Source of the DNA: UBA5429 sp942493315
Lineage (GTDB): Bacteria; Bacteroidota; Bacteroidia; Bacteroidales; WCHB1-69
DNA: 64,000 nucleotides
Assembly (NCBI GenBank): GCA_942493315.1
Contig: OW818690.1
Span: 3,404,612-3,468,611, forward strand
Direction: 5' to 3'
Position numbers and translations under genes: made by a program. How positions within the stretch are numbered: position 1 is the stretch's first letter; the number at the start of each line of letters is the position of its first letter. Below the pieces are notes generated by a model. That model was not told the origin of the DNA. It ran no database searches and was given only the letters and a program-made list of their open reading frames with translations. This document shows, in pieces, positions 52,415 to 61,031 of the stretch.

Positions 52415-53334
52415 TACTTGGATTCGTTTACTTGTTTGATAAAGATTTCATTCATTGTAGGAAGTATTTCCTTAAAAGAGACCACATTTCCTTGATTTAC
52501 AATTTGTTGCAATAGTTGATTTCCGGAAGTATGTAGAGGAAGTTGAACGGTAAAAGTAAATTGGTTGTTTTTATGTGAAGATTGGATCAAAGAGAAGGAA
52601 TCGTTATTTTGGAAATGGATAGTGGGATCGTTTTCAGATTCAAGGATAAACTCAAACTGACCACTTTTGAAATTATTCTTAATATCAAAGAGGTGTCCTT
52701 CCAAAACTTTGCGAGCTTTATTAATCAGCACAATATCGTCACAGATCTCTTCCACAGAAGCCATATTATGAGTAGAAAGGATAATGGTTGTTCCTTTCTC
52801 TTTTAGTCTCAAGATCTCCTCTTTCAAAAGATTGGTATTGATGGGGTCAAAACCACTAAAAGGTTCATCTAAAATCAAAAATTCAGGTTCATGGATGATG
52901 GTTGTGATAAATTGAACTTTTTGTTGCATCCCTTTGGACAACTCTTCCACTTTTTTATTCCACCAGGTTTCGATTTCAAATTTTCTGAACCACATCACTA
53001 AGCGTTCCATGGCAATTTGTTTAGGAATCCCTTTTAATTGAGCTAGATAGAGGGCTTGTTCACCCACTTTCATTTTTTTGTACAGGCCTCTTTCTTCCGG
53101 AAGATATCCGATTTTTTCCACATCATTTTTTTGGATAGGTCTCCCCTGAAATAAAACGGTACCTGAATCAGGTGCCGTTATTTGGTTTAAAATTCTGATC
53201 AGCGTTGTTTTACCGGCACCATTAGGGCCTAATAATCCAAATACAGAACCTTTTTCAACCGAAAGTGAGATATTATCTAAAGCGAGATGATGAGCAAACT
53301 TTTTAGTTACGTTTTGAACTTCAACAATTTTCAC
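52414..53334 (-). CDS. ABC transporter ATPase (NatA-like)
   Basis: The 306-residue ATPase has Walker A GPNGAGKTT, signature LSKGMQQKVQ, Walker B FLILDEPFSGFDP and the switch histidine in LSTHNM. A C-terminal extension of about 80 residues follows the ABC core, as in NatA/YhaQ-type exporters. It lies four bases downstream of the DUF4290 gene and pairs with the downstream permease. Confidence 0.95.
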   Translation of the reverse strand: MKIVEVQNVTKKFAHHLALDNISLSVEKGSVFGLLGPNGAGKTTLIRILNQITAPDSGTVLFQGRPIQKNDVEKIGYLPEERGLYKKMKVGEQALYLAQLKGIPKQIAMERLVMWFRKFEIETWWNKKVEELSKGMQQKVQFITTIIHEPEFLILDEPFSGFDPINTNLLKEEILRLKEKGTTIILSTHNMASVEEICDDIVLINKARKVLEGHLFDIKNNFKSGQFEFILESENDPTIHFQNNDSFSLIQSSHKNNQFTFTVQLPLHTSGNQLLQQIVNQGNVVSFKEILPTMNEIFIKQVNESK

Positions 53335-53338
53335 TTCT

Positions 53339-54115
53339 TTACGATTTAGTTATGTTTCTATTATTGTTATGATAGTTGTTAGTATTATTATTACTGTAAT
53401 TGTTACTATTATTATTGCTGTAATTATTAGTACCACTGTTAGAATAGGAACCTGTTCCGGGTTTTTTCTTTTTCTTCTTTTTATTTTTCTTATAATCAAA
53501 TACTTGAGGTTTGTTGAAATTGGTACTGTTGATTTTCATCAAATCTCGGGTTTGCTCAAGAATAGTAGTTTCGGGTAGATCAATTTTTCCATCCGACAAC
53601 ATTTTGAGATGGTCAATAATCAAAATATCTTTCACTGTATTTCTATTGTGCAACAGATACAATTTCTTCAAGTGATTGGCCAACATTTTTCCTAGTACCA
53701 TGCGTTGTTCCAGAGGATATTCAGAAACAACTTTCACAATTTTTTCCATGTGGCGGCCATAGGTTTTAAAAGATATTTTATCTTTATAATATTGATGTCC
53801 TTTAGTTTTAACATTTTCAGATATTGGATCAGGTTTAGGGAAAGGAGCATCAACATCCAGTTTAAAATTTGAAATAATAAACAGGTGGTCCCATAGTTTT
53901 CTCCAATAATCTTCAGAATGGTTAGTTTTATTTGAATTTTCTACACTCTCCTTCACTTCCGGATTAATTTGAGACATCACTTTGATAATTCCTTTTGCTG
54001 TTTCAGTTCTTAAATCCCGGTCGTGAAGCAGCATGGCATATTCAATCATTTTCTGCACATTTCTGCCGTACTCTTTGATTATCAATTTGTTTCTGTTAGT
54101 ATTATATTCCATCAA
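53339..54115 (-). CDS. DUF4290 protein with Asn-rich tail
   Basis: Residues 1-205 match DUF4290 of Bacteroidota (NTNRNKLIIKEYGRNVQKMIEYA, LWDHLFIISNFKLDVDAPFPKP, YGRHMEKIVKVVSEYP). The last 50 residues are a Lys run followed by Ser/Asn/Tyr repeats (NNYSNNNSNNYSNNN), likely disordered and length-variable. It is soluble and without a signal peptide. It heads an operon with the NatAB-like exporter. Its function is unknown. Confidence 0.88.
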   Translation of the reverse strand: MMEYNTNRNKLIIKEYGRNVQKMIEYAMLLHDRDLRTETAKGIIKVMSQINPEVKESVENSNKTNHSEDYWRKLWDHLFIISNFKLDVDAPFPKPDPISENVKTKGHQYYKDKISFKTYGRHMEKIVKVVSEYPLEQRMVLGKMLANHLKKLYLLHNRNTVKDILIIDHLKMLSDGKIDLPETTILEQTRDLMKINSTNFNKPQVFDYKKNKKKKKKKPGTGSYSNSGTNNYSNNNSNNYSNNNTNNYHNNNRNITKS

Positions 54116-54206
54116 AAGTTGATTTTATATTGTTTTAATTATAATTATTTTGAATAAAAAAGTTTCTAAAAATTTTATTTGGGTATATTTTGAAATGGTT
54201 CGTTTT

Positions 54207-55394
54207 TTATAGTTTTTCAGGAAAATTCCTCCATGACCATTTATTAACGACCACTCCATTTTTAATCAACATCAAACCGGGATTAGATCTAACGGCATCA
54301 CGCACCATAAATGGACCTTTTACAGGATCTATCGGATTAAAATAGATAGGGAAAGTGATTTTATACCTGGCAATAAATTTTTGAATTTCAGTTTCACTTG
54401 AATTGGTCACTGCAACAAAATGAATGTTTTGTTTTTCACAAACAGAAACGAATGATTGAAGCGCTTTGCTTTGGATCCCTTTTGGATTTACTTCGTCAAG
54501 ATTATGCATAAAGAGCACATAAACAGTTGAATTTTTAGTAATCAATTGAGAAGCATAATCTCTACCTAATGTATCGAGCATGCTGAATCCCGCGATTTTA
54601 GGTGGAATACCTTTTTTAATGATGCTATCTTTCCTATCCACATACTCATATTCTGTGTAGAAGTTTGGATTTTGATCGGTAATGGTCATCATTTGATTTT
54701 CGGTTAATGTAACCAATTTTGTAGAATCCAGAGTGTTTTTATATAAAAAAACGATCTCTTTTTGAGCAGGTTGATCAATAAACCATTGGGTTACATTTTC
54801 CCCTTTTTTCCAATTGGTATAATCTTTAATAGGAAGATTGAACAGGCAATAGATTTCAAAAGCAAAAACAAGTACAACCCAAAAAGAGGTAAACAGCCAT
54901 TGACCAAAAACAGTTAATCGAATATCAGGGATCGATTTTCTTTTGAAGAATAGGATTAAAGTGGGTATAATAATCACAACATTTTTCAAAAATGTTTCCA
55001 AGTTTGACATTTTGATTGCTTGACCAAAGCATCCACAATCTTTAACTACTCCAAGATGGTAGCCATAATGAACTTCAAGATGTTCCGCTATTGCCAACCA
55101 AAGGGTAAGGAAAAAGAAAAAAGTCATAAACAAAAGATAGCCTATGGTAGTCAATTTTACTCTGATTTTAAAAAGGAGCATAAATCCCAGAACCATTTCA
55201 GCAATAGTTGGGATAAAGCCGATATAGAAAGAGTATGGATGCATAAAACTCATCCCAAAAGAGGTGAAATATTCATCCATTTTGATACCCCAGGCAATTG
55301 GGTCGACCGCTTTAGTAAATCCTGAAAAGATAAAAAGACCGGCTAAGGCAAGTCTTAAAATCATAACCCAAATTTGCTCTTTCTTTTTTTTCAT
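54207..55394 (-). CDS. BT_3928-type protein: DoxX/MauE-like membrane domain plus thioredoxin-like domain
   Basis: Residues 1-190 hold five or six membrane helices of the DoxX/MauE type, with the start ILRLALAGLFIFSGFTKAVDPIAWGIK and the family motif KDCGCFGQAI. Residues 200-395 form an exported thioredoxin-like domain (STVYVLFMHNLDEVNPKGIQSKAL, FPIYFNPIDPVKGPFMV, NPGLMLIKNGVVVNKWSWRNFP) that lacks a CxxC. A role in membrane redox or envelope protein handling is inferred. It follows the DUF1599 gene by nine bases, a pairing that I recall as common in Bacteroidota. Confidence 0.88.
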   Translation of the reverse strand: MKKKKEQIWVMILRLALAGLFIFSGFTKAVDPIAWGIKMDEYFTSFGMSFMHPYSFYIGFIPTIAEMVLGFMLLFKIRVKLTTIGYLLFMTFFFFLTLWLAIAEHLEVHYGYHLGVVKDCGCFGQAIKMSNLETFLKNVVIIIPTLILFFKRKSIPDIRLTVFGQWLFTSFWVVLVFAFEIYCLFNLPIKDYTNWKKGENVTQWFIDQPAQKEIVFLYKNTLDSTKLVTLTENQMMTITDQNPNFYTEYEYVDRKDSIIKKGIPPKIAGFSMLDTLGRDYASQLITKNSTVYVLFMHNLDEVNPKGIQSKALQSFVSVCEKQNIHFVAVTNSSETEIQKFIARYKITFPIYFNPIDPVKGPFMVRDAVRSNPGLMLIKNGVVVNKWSWRNFPEKL

Positions 55395-55403
55395 AAGGCA
55401 AAA

Positions 55404-55943
55404 TTATAATGTTAATTTAATCAATGCAAAAACTGCATAATTGATAATATCTGAATAATTGGCAGATAAACCTTCAGAAACGATGGTTTTACCTTCATTA
55501 TCTTCAATTTGTTTAATTCGCATCAGCTTCATGAGTATGATATCGGTTAAGGAACTCACTCTCATTTTGCGCCAGGCTTCATCATAATCATGGTTTTTAT
55601 CCATCATTAGATTTTTAGCATTTTGTAGGTGTTTTGAAAAAAGTTCAATAGCTTTATCTACAGGAAACCGTTCTTCGATGGTATTAGCCACACCAATTTC
55701 AAGTTGAATGAGTGCCATGACGGAATAGTTTACGATTCCAATAAACTCGGAAACTATTCCTTCATCAATTTTGGACACTCCTTTTTCTTCAATACTTCGG
55801 ATTCTTTGAGCTTTAATATAAATCTGGTCAGTTAATGAGGAAGTTCTGAGGATTCTCCATGCCGTACCGTAATCTATTGCTTTTTTAGAAAAAAGCTCGA
55901 TACATGAAGAAGCAATTTTATCGAATTGTTGAGCCGTATTCAT
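55404..55943 (-). CDS. duplicated DUF1599 protein
   Basis: The 179-residue protein is a tandem duplication of one DUF1599 unit. The first half has KKAIDYGTAWRILRTSSLTDQIYIKAQRIRSIEE...IVNYSVMALIQLE; the second has KNHDYDEAWRKMRVSSLTDIILMKLMRIKQIED...IINYAVFALIKL. Both keep the DYxxAWR and RI motifs. The family is helical and of unknown role. It lies 17 bp after the C25 gene and before the BT_3928-type gene. Confidence 0.92.
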   Translation of the reverse strand: MNTAQQFDKIASSCIELFSKKAIDYGTAWRILRTSSLTDQIYIKAQRIRSIEEKGVSKIDEGIVSEFIGIVNYSVMALIQLEIGVANTIEERFPVDKAIELFSKHLQNAKNLMMDKNHDYDEAWRKMRVSSLTDIILMKLMRIKQIEDNEGKTIVSEGLSANYSDIINYAVFALIKLTL

Positions 55944-55960
55944 TTAAAACTCCCTATTTA

Positions 55961-58900
55961 TTATTGTTTAATCAATTTTTTAACTGCAATTTTTTGATTC
56001 ACATCCACCACTTTTACAAAATAGATGCCGGAAGATAAGCCGGAAACTGCAAAAGTATGGTTGTTAGACTCTACAGAAGAGATATAGTTTATTCTTTTTC
56101 CATTTAAATCGAACACCTCAACAGATTGAATTAGATTTTCGGTTTGAACGGTCAAATAATTTTTGGCAGGGATAGGGAACATCAGACATTCCATTTCGTT
56201 CATTTCGCAAATTCCTTGAGCAATTCCTTCAAAAAGAGCAGAGAAAGGATAATCAATAACGGTTCCGTTATATTGAAGAGAGAAAACAAAGTTTACGTTA
56301 GCAGAAGTAAGATTTCTGGATTGAGATTGAACAGGGAAAGTAACCGATTGGTTATCATTTTGCAACATATTAGGAACAGGAAGTTGTGTAGTTCCTTGAT
56401 TGATAATCACATCTGGATGATCTGTATCTAAATGGGCTTCGATATTTTGAGCAGTAATGGCGGTTGGATTGGTAAAGTTAACAGTGATTTGAGCTGTTGT
56501 TTCAAATGGGATTGGGTCAACTTCCACTGAGTTAATGGTAATGGTATGATCAACAATTTGTAATTGAGCGATATCTGCCTGAGCAACTGTACCAAATGGA
56601 GGGAAAGTAATATTATCGATCCATGCGCAATCGGAACCACCGGTTTGAGAGCCATCTTTCTTATATTCAAATTTATAGGTATGAGAGCCGGCTGCCACAG
56701 GGAATGAGGACAATGCCCAAGAGCCTGTTGTTCCGGAAATAGCTTCTTTTTCAACACCATCAATATAAAATTTAAAGAAATCGTATCCATCTTCTGATGA
56801 CACTTTTCTGAAATAGGAAATATTTCCATCTGACAATGCAGTTAGTGTGATTTGTAATGCAGATGTTCCATTATTAGACAGATTATTTTTAGATTTTGCA
56901 GAATAGGTACCAGCGTAAACATTTGAATTTACGATGATCCATGGATTGGAAGAGTTAACCCAAGGATAAGTAGTGAAAGTATTGGTTTCAAAATCTTCCA
57001 TAACGCGACCAACCACGATATAAATCACTTTATTGACCACATAATCTCCTTTATAAAAAGTATGATAAAGAGGAATAATAGTACCAGGAGTTACTGTGGA
57101 GGCAATTTGAACGGTATATTCACTATTCACGGATTGTCCGGAAGTGATCGATTCAACATTAACAACATTATTGGTAATTGTGGCACCTGAATAGAAAGAG
57201 TTCAGACGGGAAGTTAAAGCATAAAGAGTCCCTTGTCCCTCATTTTTATTAGTAACAGTAACCGTGATAGTTTCACCGGGATCCACGATACCGTCATTAT
57301 TACCGGTATTAGCAGCAATAGAGGAACTTTCAAACACCAATTGAGGAGCTAACAAATTCAAAGTTACCACTTTATTAGATATATTGTTGTTGGAGTGAAT
57401 TTCAAAATTAAGTTGAGCAGGAGTTTGATTAGGGAAATAATTAGAAATTTGAACGGTAAATGCTCCGGAAAGGTTATGATTATTTCCTTGAACTATTGAT
57501 CCGATATAAATAGAATCGTTCAAAACGGTAACATAAGGTGAAGGGGTTGACAATTTTACATACACATTTGAGGCATTAGCAACACCCAAATTGGATAAAA
57601 TCACGTCAAGACTAACGATAGAATTGAAATAAGGAACATATCCTGAAGTAACAGCAGCAGTTGATGCCACTACATAACTACCACTTGGAACAATCACGTT
57701 AATAGTAGAAAAATATTGTTGATAATTTTGAGCCCAGGCAGCTAATTCATACTCACCTGGTTCAGAAAGTGGGTCAAATGTAAGATTAGCAGTTCCGGTA
57801 GCATCCGCAAAAGCGGCACCCAAAAGAACTCCATTTTTAACCAAAGCTACATAAGCATAAGGTACAGCAGTTACTGACATAGAATTTGCTCCAATCATTA
57901 AAACTTGAGAAGCGGTTACAGTCATAACAGGAGCTTGAGTTAAATAAGGGATAATAGATGGATCACCAAAAAGGTGATAGATTTCCCAATAGTATAGTTT
58001 GCTAGAAGATGTTGATGCTTCTACAGCCATATTTCCGGCTTGGATCATAGCAGCGCTGGTCACCATCCACAAACTTTGAGCTTCATTATGTGTATGAAAA
58101 ATTCTGTCATAAGAACCTAAGTTAGAAGCCTGATATGTAGGAGATGCGGTAATGGAAGATCTTACACCTACTGACCAATAGAAATCTTCATTCCACAAAG
58201 AGTTATTAGAGGCTCCGATATAAGCCATTGCTCCTTTTTTAGGTGCACGAAGTAATGCTTCGCCAAAACATTCAGTTTCGCCAAACATACCGGATTGACA
58301 GCAGTTTCCGATCATCAAACCATATTTATTTTCGTTAGCCATAGCAGGAACATTAGATGTTTCAAATGATGGATCAGACCAACCTGAAGAACCGCAATGG
58401 GCGGTATAATTAGCATAACCAACTCCTGTGCCAATTTCTGTTCTTATTTGAGCAGCTTGGGAACTGGCAGGATAAAGGTGGGTATAAATAGTTGAATATC
58501 CGTAACCTGTATTGATGTAATTATTAGCTAAATAGTTAATTTGTCCATTGGCATGAGTTGGTCCAAATGATGCATCAGTACCGGCTACTAAAACAGCTTT
58601 ATCCAAATAGGTTGGATCGGGCATGTTGTATTGTTCATACATTAATGATTTTTCAAGTTGAGGGGCTAATTGAGCTTCGCTGGTTGCTGAAAAACGGCCA
58701 TAATAACAATCAGGGAAATTATCTCCGGTTGTAAATGTTGCATAATACAAATCGGTAATATGGGAACCGGCTGTTCCATTATTTGCAGGGATTTGTGCTA
58801 CATCTCCAACAAATAAAACGTAAGTTGGAGCAGGGTTAGTTGGAGTAGCATTATCATATTGCGCTTTTAAATAATTTTTAATAGAAGTGGTTGTAGTTCC

Positions 58901-59725
58901 AACTGCTGCATTACTAGTTAAAGCTAAATCTACAAGAAAACCTTTTCTTCTTTTCCATGCCACATAGGAGCCCAACTGATCAGCAAACATTTGTGGTGCC
59001 ACAATTACCAACTTTACAGGAGTATAATTCATTTCTGCAAAAGCAGGTCCCTCTTTGGGATTGATCACATTGGATTCAGCTACTTGAAATAATGGACTAG
59101 CGTGAAGTTGTTTAATTCTGTTTGTTTCAGAAAAGTTAGGATTTACAAAAGTAATTTTCACTTCAATGGATTGATAAATTCTGATTTGATTTGTTACAGG
59201 ATTGTATTGAACTGGAGATACAGAAATAGAAGCTAAATTAATATTTCTCATGATCCCTTTGATTTCAACTGTTGCCAATTCTGATTTTCCATAAAAAGCG
59301 TTAGTGGAATAGGTAGTATTATTTTTCACTAAAGCAATAGGACCATCAAAAGATTTTGAATAGGAAGGTTGAGCAGGAAAAATTGGGTTTTGGATTCCTA
59401 AAGCAGAAGCATCATAATCTGTATAATTTCCAGGGATTACTTGCATTTGTATGGCAGTACAAATAGGAATTTCGAGAAGTTTAACCATTTCAGGAAGTTC
59501 AGGATTACCTACTACTGACGAACTTAAGTAGTCGTTCATTTGGATTCTTGAAAAATTTCCAAGATCTGTTTTGACATTTAATGAAGTAATTTCAGAAGTT
59601 GTAAAAGAGATTCTAATTTGTTGATTGCTGTTTTCAAGTACGTTATAGTTTTTTTGTGCTTGAGAATTAAGATTTGATAAAATCAAAACAGCAATTAGAA
59701 TAATTAGTTTGCTAAATGTTTTCAT
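55961..59725 (-). CDS. gingipain-like C25 cysteine peptidase secreted by T9SS
   Basis: The start at 59725 gives a signal peptide (MKTFSKLIILIAVLILSNLNSQA); a longer frame to 59845 crosses the -7 box and is rejected. After a prodomain with VVGNPELPEMVKLLEIP comes the C25 caspase-like domain (VKLVIVAPQMFADQLGSYVAWKRRKGF, PTYVLFVGDVAQIP). The dyad is H443 in NYTAHCGSSGW and C476 in GNCCQSG, 33 apart, as I recall for RgpB H211/C244. Ig-like domains and a MAM/jelly-roll-like part (DGYDFFKFYIDG) follow. The end is a type A T9SS sorting domain (MFPIPAKNYLTVQTENL, SGIYFVKV). It likely digests proteins outside the cell. Confidence 0.93.
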   Translation of the reverse strand: MKTFSKLIILIAVLILSNLNSQAQKNYNVLENSNQQIRISFTTSEITSLNVKTDLGNFSRIQMNDYLSSSVVGNPELPEMVKLLEIPICTAIQMQVIPGNYTDYDASALGIQNPIFPAQPSYSKSFDGPIALVKNNTTYSTNAFYGKSELATVEIKGIMRNINLASISVSPVQYNPVTNQIRIYQSIEVKITFVNPNFSETNRIKQLHASPLFQVAESNVINPKEGPAFAEMNYTPVKLVIVAPQMFADQLGSYVAWKRRKGFLVDLALTSNAAVGTTTTSIKNYLKAQYDNATPTNPAPTYVLFVGDVAQIPANNGTAGSHITDLYYATFTTGDNFPDCYYGRFSATSEAQLAPQLEKSLMYEQYNMPDPTYLDKAVLVAGTDASFGPTHANGQINYLANNYINTGYGYSTIYTHLYPASSQAAQIRTEIGTGVGYANYTAHCGSSGWSDPSFETSNVPAMANENKYGLMIGNCCQSGMFGETECFGEALLRAPKKGAMAYIGASNNSLWNEDFYWSVGVRSSITASPTYQASNLGSYDRIFHTHNEAQSLWMVTSAAMIQAGNMAVEASTSSSKLYYWEIYHLFGDPSIIPYLTQAPVMTVTASQVLMIGANSMSVTAVPYAYVALVKNGVLLGAAFADATGTANLTFDPLSEPGEYELAAWAQNYQQYFSTINVIVPSGSYVVASTAAVTSGYVPYFNSIVSLDVILSNLGVANASNVYVKLSTPSPYVTVLNDSIYIGSIVQGNNHNLSGAFTVQISNYFPNQTPAQLNFEIHSNNNISNKVVTLNLLAPQLVFESSSIAANTGNNDGIVDPGETITVTVTNKNEGQGTLYALTSRLNSFYSGATITNNVVNVESITSGQSVNSEYTVQIASTVTPGTIIPLYHTFYKGDYVVNKVIYIVVGRVMEDFETNTFTTYPWVNSSNPWIIVNSNVYAGTYSAKSKNNLSNNGTSALQITLTALSDGNISYFRKVSSEDGYDFFKFYIDGVEKEAISGTTGSWALSSFPVAAGSHTYKFEYKKDGSQTGGSDCAWIDNITFPPFGTVAQADIAQLQIVDHTITINSVEVDPIPFETTAQITVNFTNPTAITAQNIEAHLDTDHPDVIINQGTTQLPVPNMLQNDNQSVTFPVQSQSRNLTSANVNFVFSLQYNGTVIDYPFSALFEGIAQGICEMNEMECLMFPIPAKNYLTVQTENLIQSVEVFDLNGKRINYISSVESNNHTFAVSGLSSGIYFVKVVDVNQKIAVKKLIKQ

Positions 59726-59777
59726 TTGATTGATTTTAAATATATTAATATAATTATATACTAAATGGAATAACCCG

Positions 59778-59785
59778 CAAATATA
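59778..59785 (-). promoter_or_regulatory. -7 box for the C25 peptidase gene
   Basis: TATATTTG on the minus strand, 52 bp before the ATG at 59725. Confidence 0.55.
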
Positions 59786-59849
59786 CAAAAAAAAAGGATA
59801 GAGATTCTCATCTTCAATCCTTTTTCCATTTTTTCGATAAACCAAACAA

Positions 59850-59881
59850 AAAAGGTGATAATCGGGGGATTATCACCTTTT
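59850..59881 (-). terminator. strong bidirectional-looking terminator after the lipoprotein gene
   Basis: AAAAGGTGATAATC and GATTATCACCTTTT form a perfect 14-bp stem with a GGGG (CCCC) loop, 23 bp after the lipoprotein stop. A/T runs on both sides would allow termination in either direction. It insulates the C25 gene from its upstream neighbour. Confidence 0.9.
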
Positions 59882-59904
59882 AAAAGTATTTATTTGATCA
59901 AATA

Positions 59905-60774
59905 TTAATCTAAATATTCAAATCTTGTAGTTGTTGTTAAATTTATAAGTAATAAAGTGGAATTGGAAATAACACTGGTTGGATAGTCTCCATCATAAGT
60001 ATAAGTAAAATTGGTAGTTACGTCAGAAGAAGCTACAGTTGTAGTCATAGATCCTGGATTATTTTTTTGATATACTAAATTGTTTGTAGTTTCTTTATAC
60101 GTACTAAATGGGAAGAAAAAGTAATATGGATTTAATTTTTCATCATAATTTGCATAAGTGGTTAAATAACTTCCTACAGACATGGAAGAAATATTATCTC
60201 CATCATAAACAAAAGAGGTGTTAATTGTTGCTTTTGAGTTATTCACTGCATTATTTTGAACATTTTTCATCATTTGAGTTGCCACACTTGAAGGTAAGAT
60301 TCTCCCGGATAAAGTTCTATTCATCATACTAAGTAATTCTTTAGTAATAGTATAGGTTGTAATTGCTAATTGTGAAACTTTATCATCAGTGTTGTAAGTA
60401 AAAACGATATCAGATAATAAAACATCCTGATTACTAAAATATTCAATTTTAGTATATTTTTTATCAGTAATTGTAAATATACTGTAGTAATTATAATTAT
60501 CAACAATTTTAGATAATACACCGTCAGTATATTCGAAATTATCTGCACCTACAGAATCTCCTTCATTATAATAAGTAATTGATTTTAAAGTATTTCCGTC
60601 CCAATTCCAGGATTGTTGAAGATACTCTTGAGCACCATCATCTTTAAAATAGATTTTAGAAATTTTCTTGTCTGGGTTAAAAACACCGGCTTCATCTTTA
60701 TTACAAGATGTGAAAGAAATTAGAATAACAACTGCAGCTAGAAATGTTAAAAAATAAGAATTTAATTTTTTCAT
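59905..60774 (-). CDS. lipoprotein of unknown function
   Basis: A lipoprotein signal (MKKLNSYFLTFLAAVVILISFTSC) is followed by about 265 residues with repeated beta-strand phrases such as ISKIYFKDDGAQ, LSKIVDNYNYYS, FVYDGDNISSMSVG and FTYTYDGDYPTSVIS. These YDGD/NISS repeats resemble the RHS-like or DUF4595-type beta lipoproteins of Bacteroidota. No function is assigned. A -7 box lies at 60862-60869. Confidence 0.8.
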   Translation of the reverse strand: MKKLNSYFLTFLAAVVILISFTSCNKDEAGVFNPDKKISKIYFKDDGAQEYLQQSWNWDGNTLKSITYYNEGDSVGADNFEYTDGVLSKIVDNYNYYSIFTITDKKYTKIEYFSNQDVLLSDIVFTYNTDDKVSQLAITTYTITKELLSMMNRTLSGRILPSSVATQMMKNVQNNAVNNSKATINTSFVYDGDNISSMSVGSYLTTYANYDEKLNPYYFFFPFSTYKETTNNLVYQKNNPGSMTTTVASSDVTTNFTYTYDGDYPTSVISNSTLLLINLTTTTRFEYLD

Positions 60775-60861
60775 GATTTATAATTTTTTGTTAAGGATTT
60801 CTAATAATTAGTGACAGAAAATAGAAATCCATCAATATTTTCTATCGCTCTAAAAACGTTG

Positions 60862-60869
60862 CAAATTTA
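60862..60869 (-). promoter_or_regulatory. -7 box for the lipoprotein gene
   Basis: TAAATTTG on the minus strand, 87 bp before the ATG at 60774. Confidence 0.45.
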
Positions 60870-60979
60870 CAAAATATTTTTTATTAAAGTTAAATTTTAA
60901 AATTATTTTTTTGAAAAAAACTCAAAATTCAGATTTTCAAAAATTTAAATACCATTCATTCCTTTTTCCGTAGTAATTT

Positions 60980-61012
60980 TTTGGGTATGATTTAAAAAAA
61001 ACGTTATTTTTG
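60980..61012 (+). promoter_or_regulatory. -33/-7 promoter for the second GH97 gene
   Basis: TTTG at 60980-60983 and TATTTTTG at 61005-61012 are 21 bp apart, close to the Bacteroidota -33/-7 spacing. The ATG follows at 61032. Confidence 0.65.
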
Positions 61013-61031
61013 TAAATTAAACTTAACAAAT

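Noticed and set aside
59726..59845. Longer start for the C25 peptidase
   Set aside because: The extension crosses the -7 box and places 40 residues before an otherwise perfect signal peptide.
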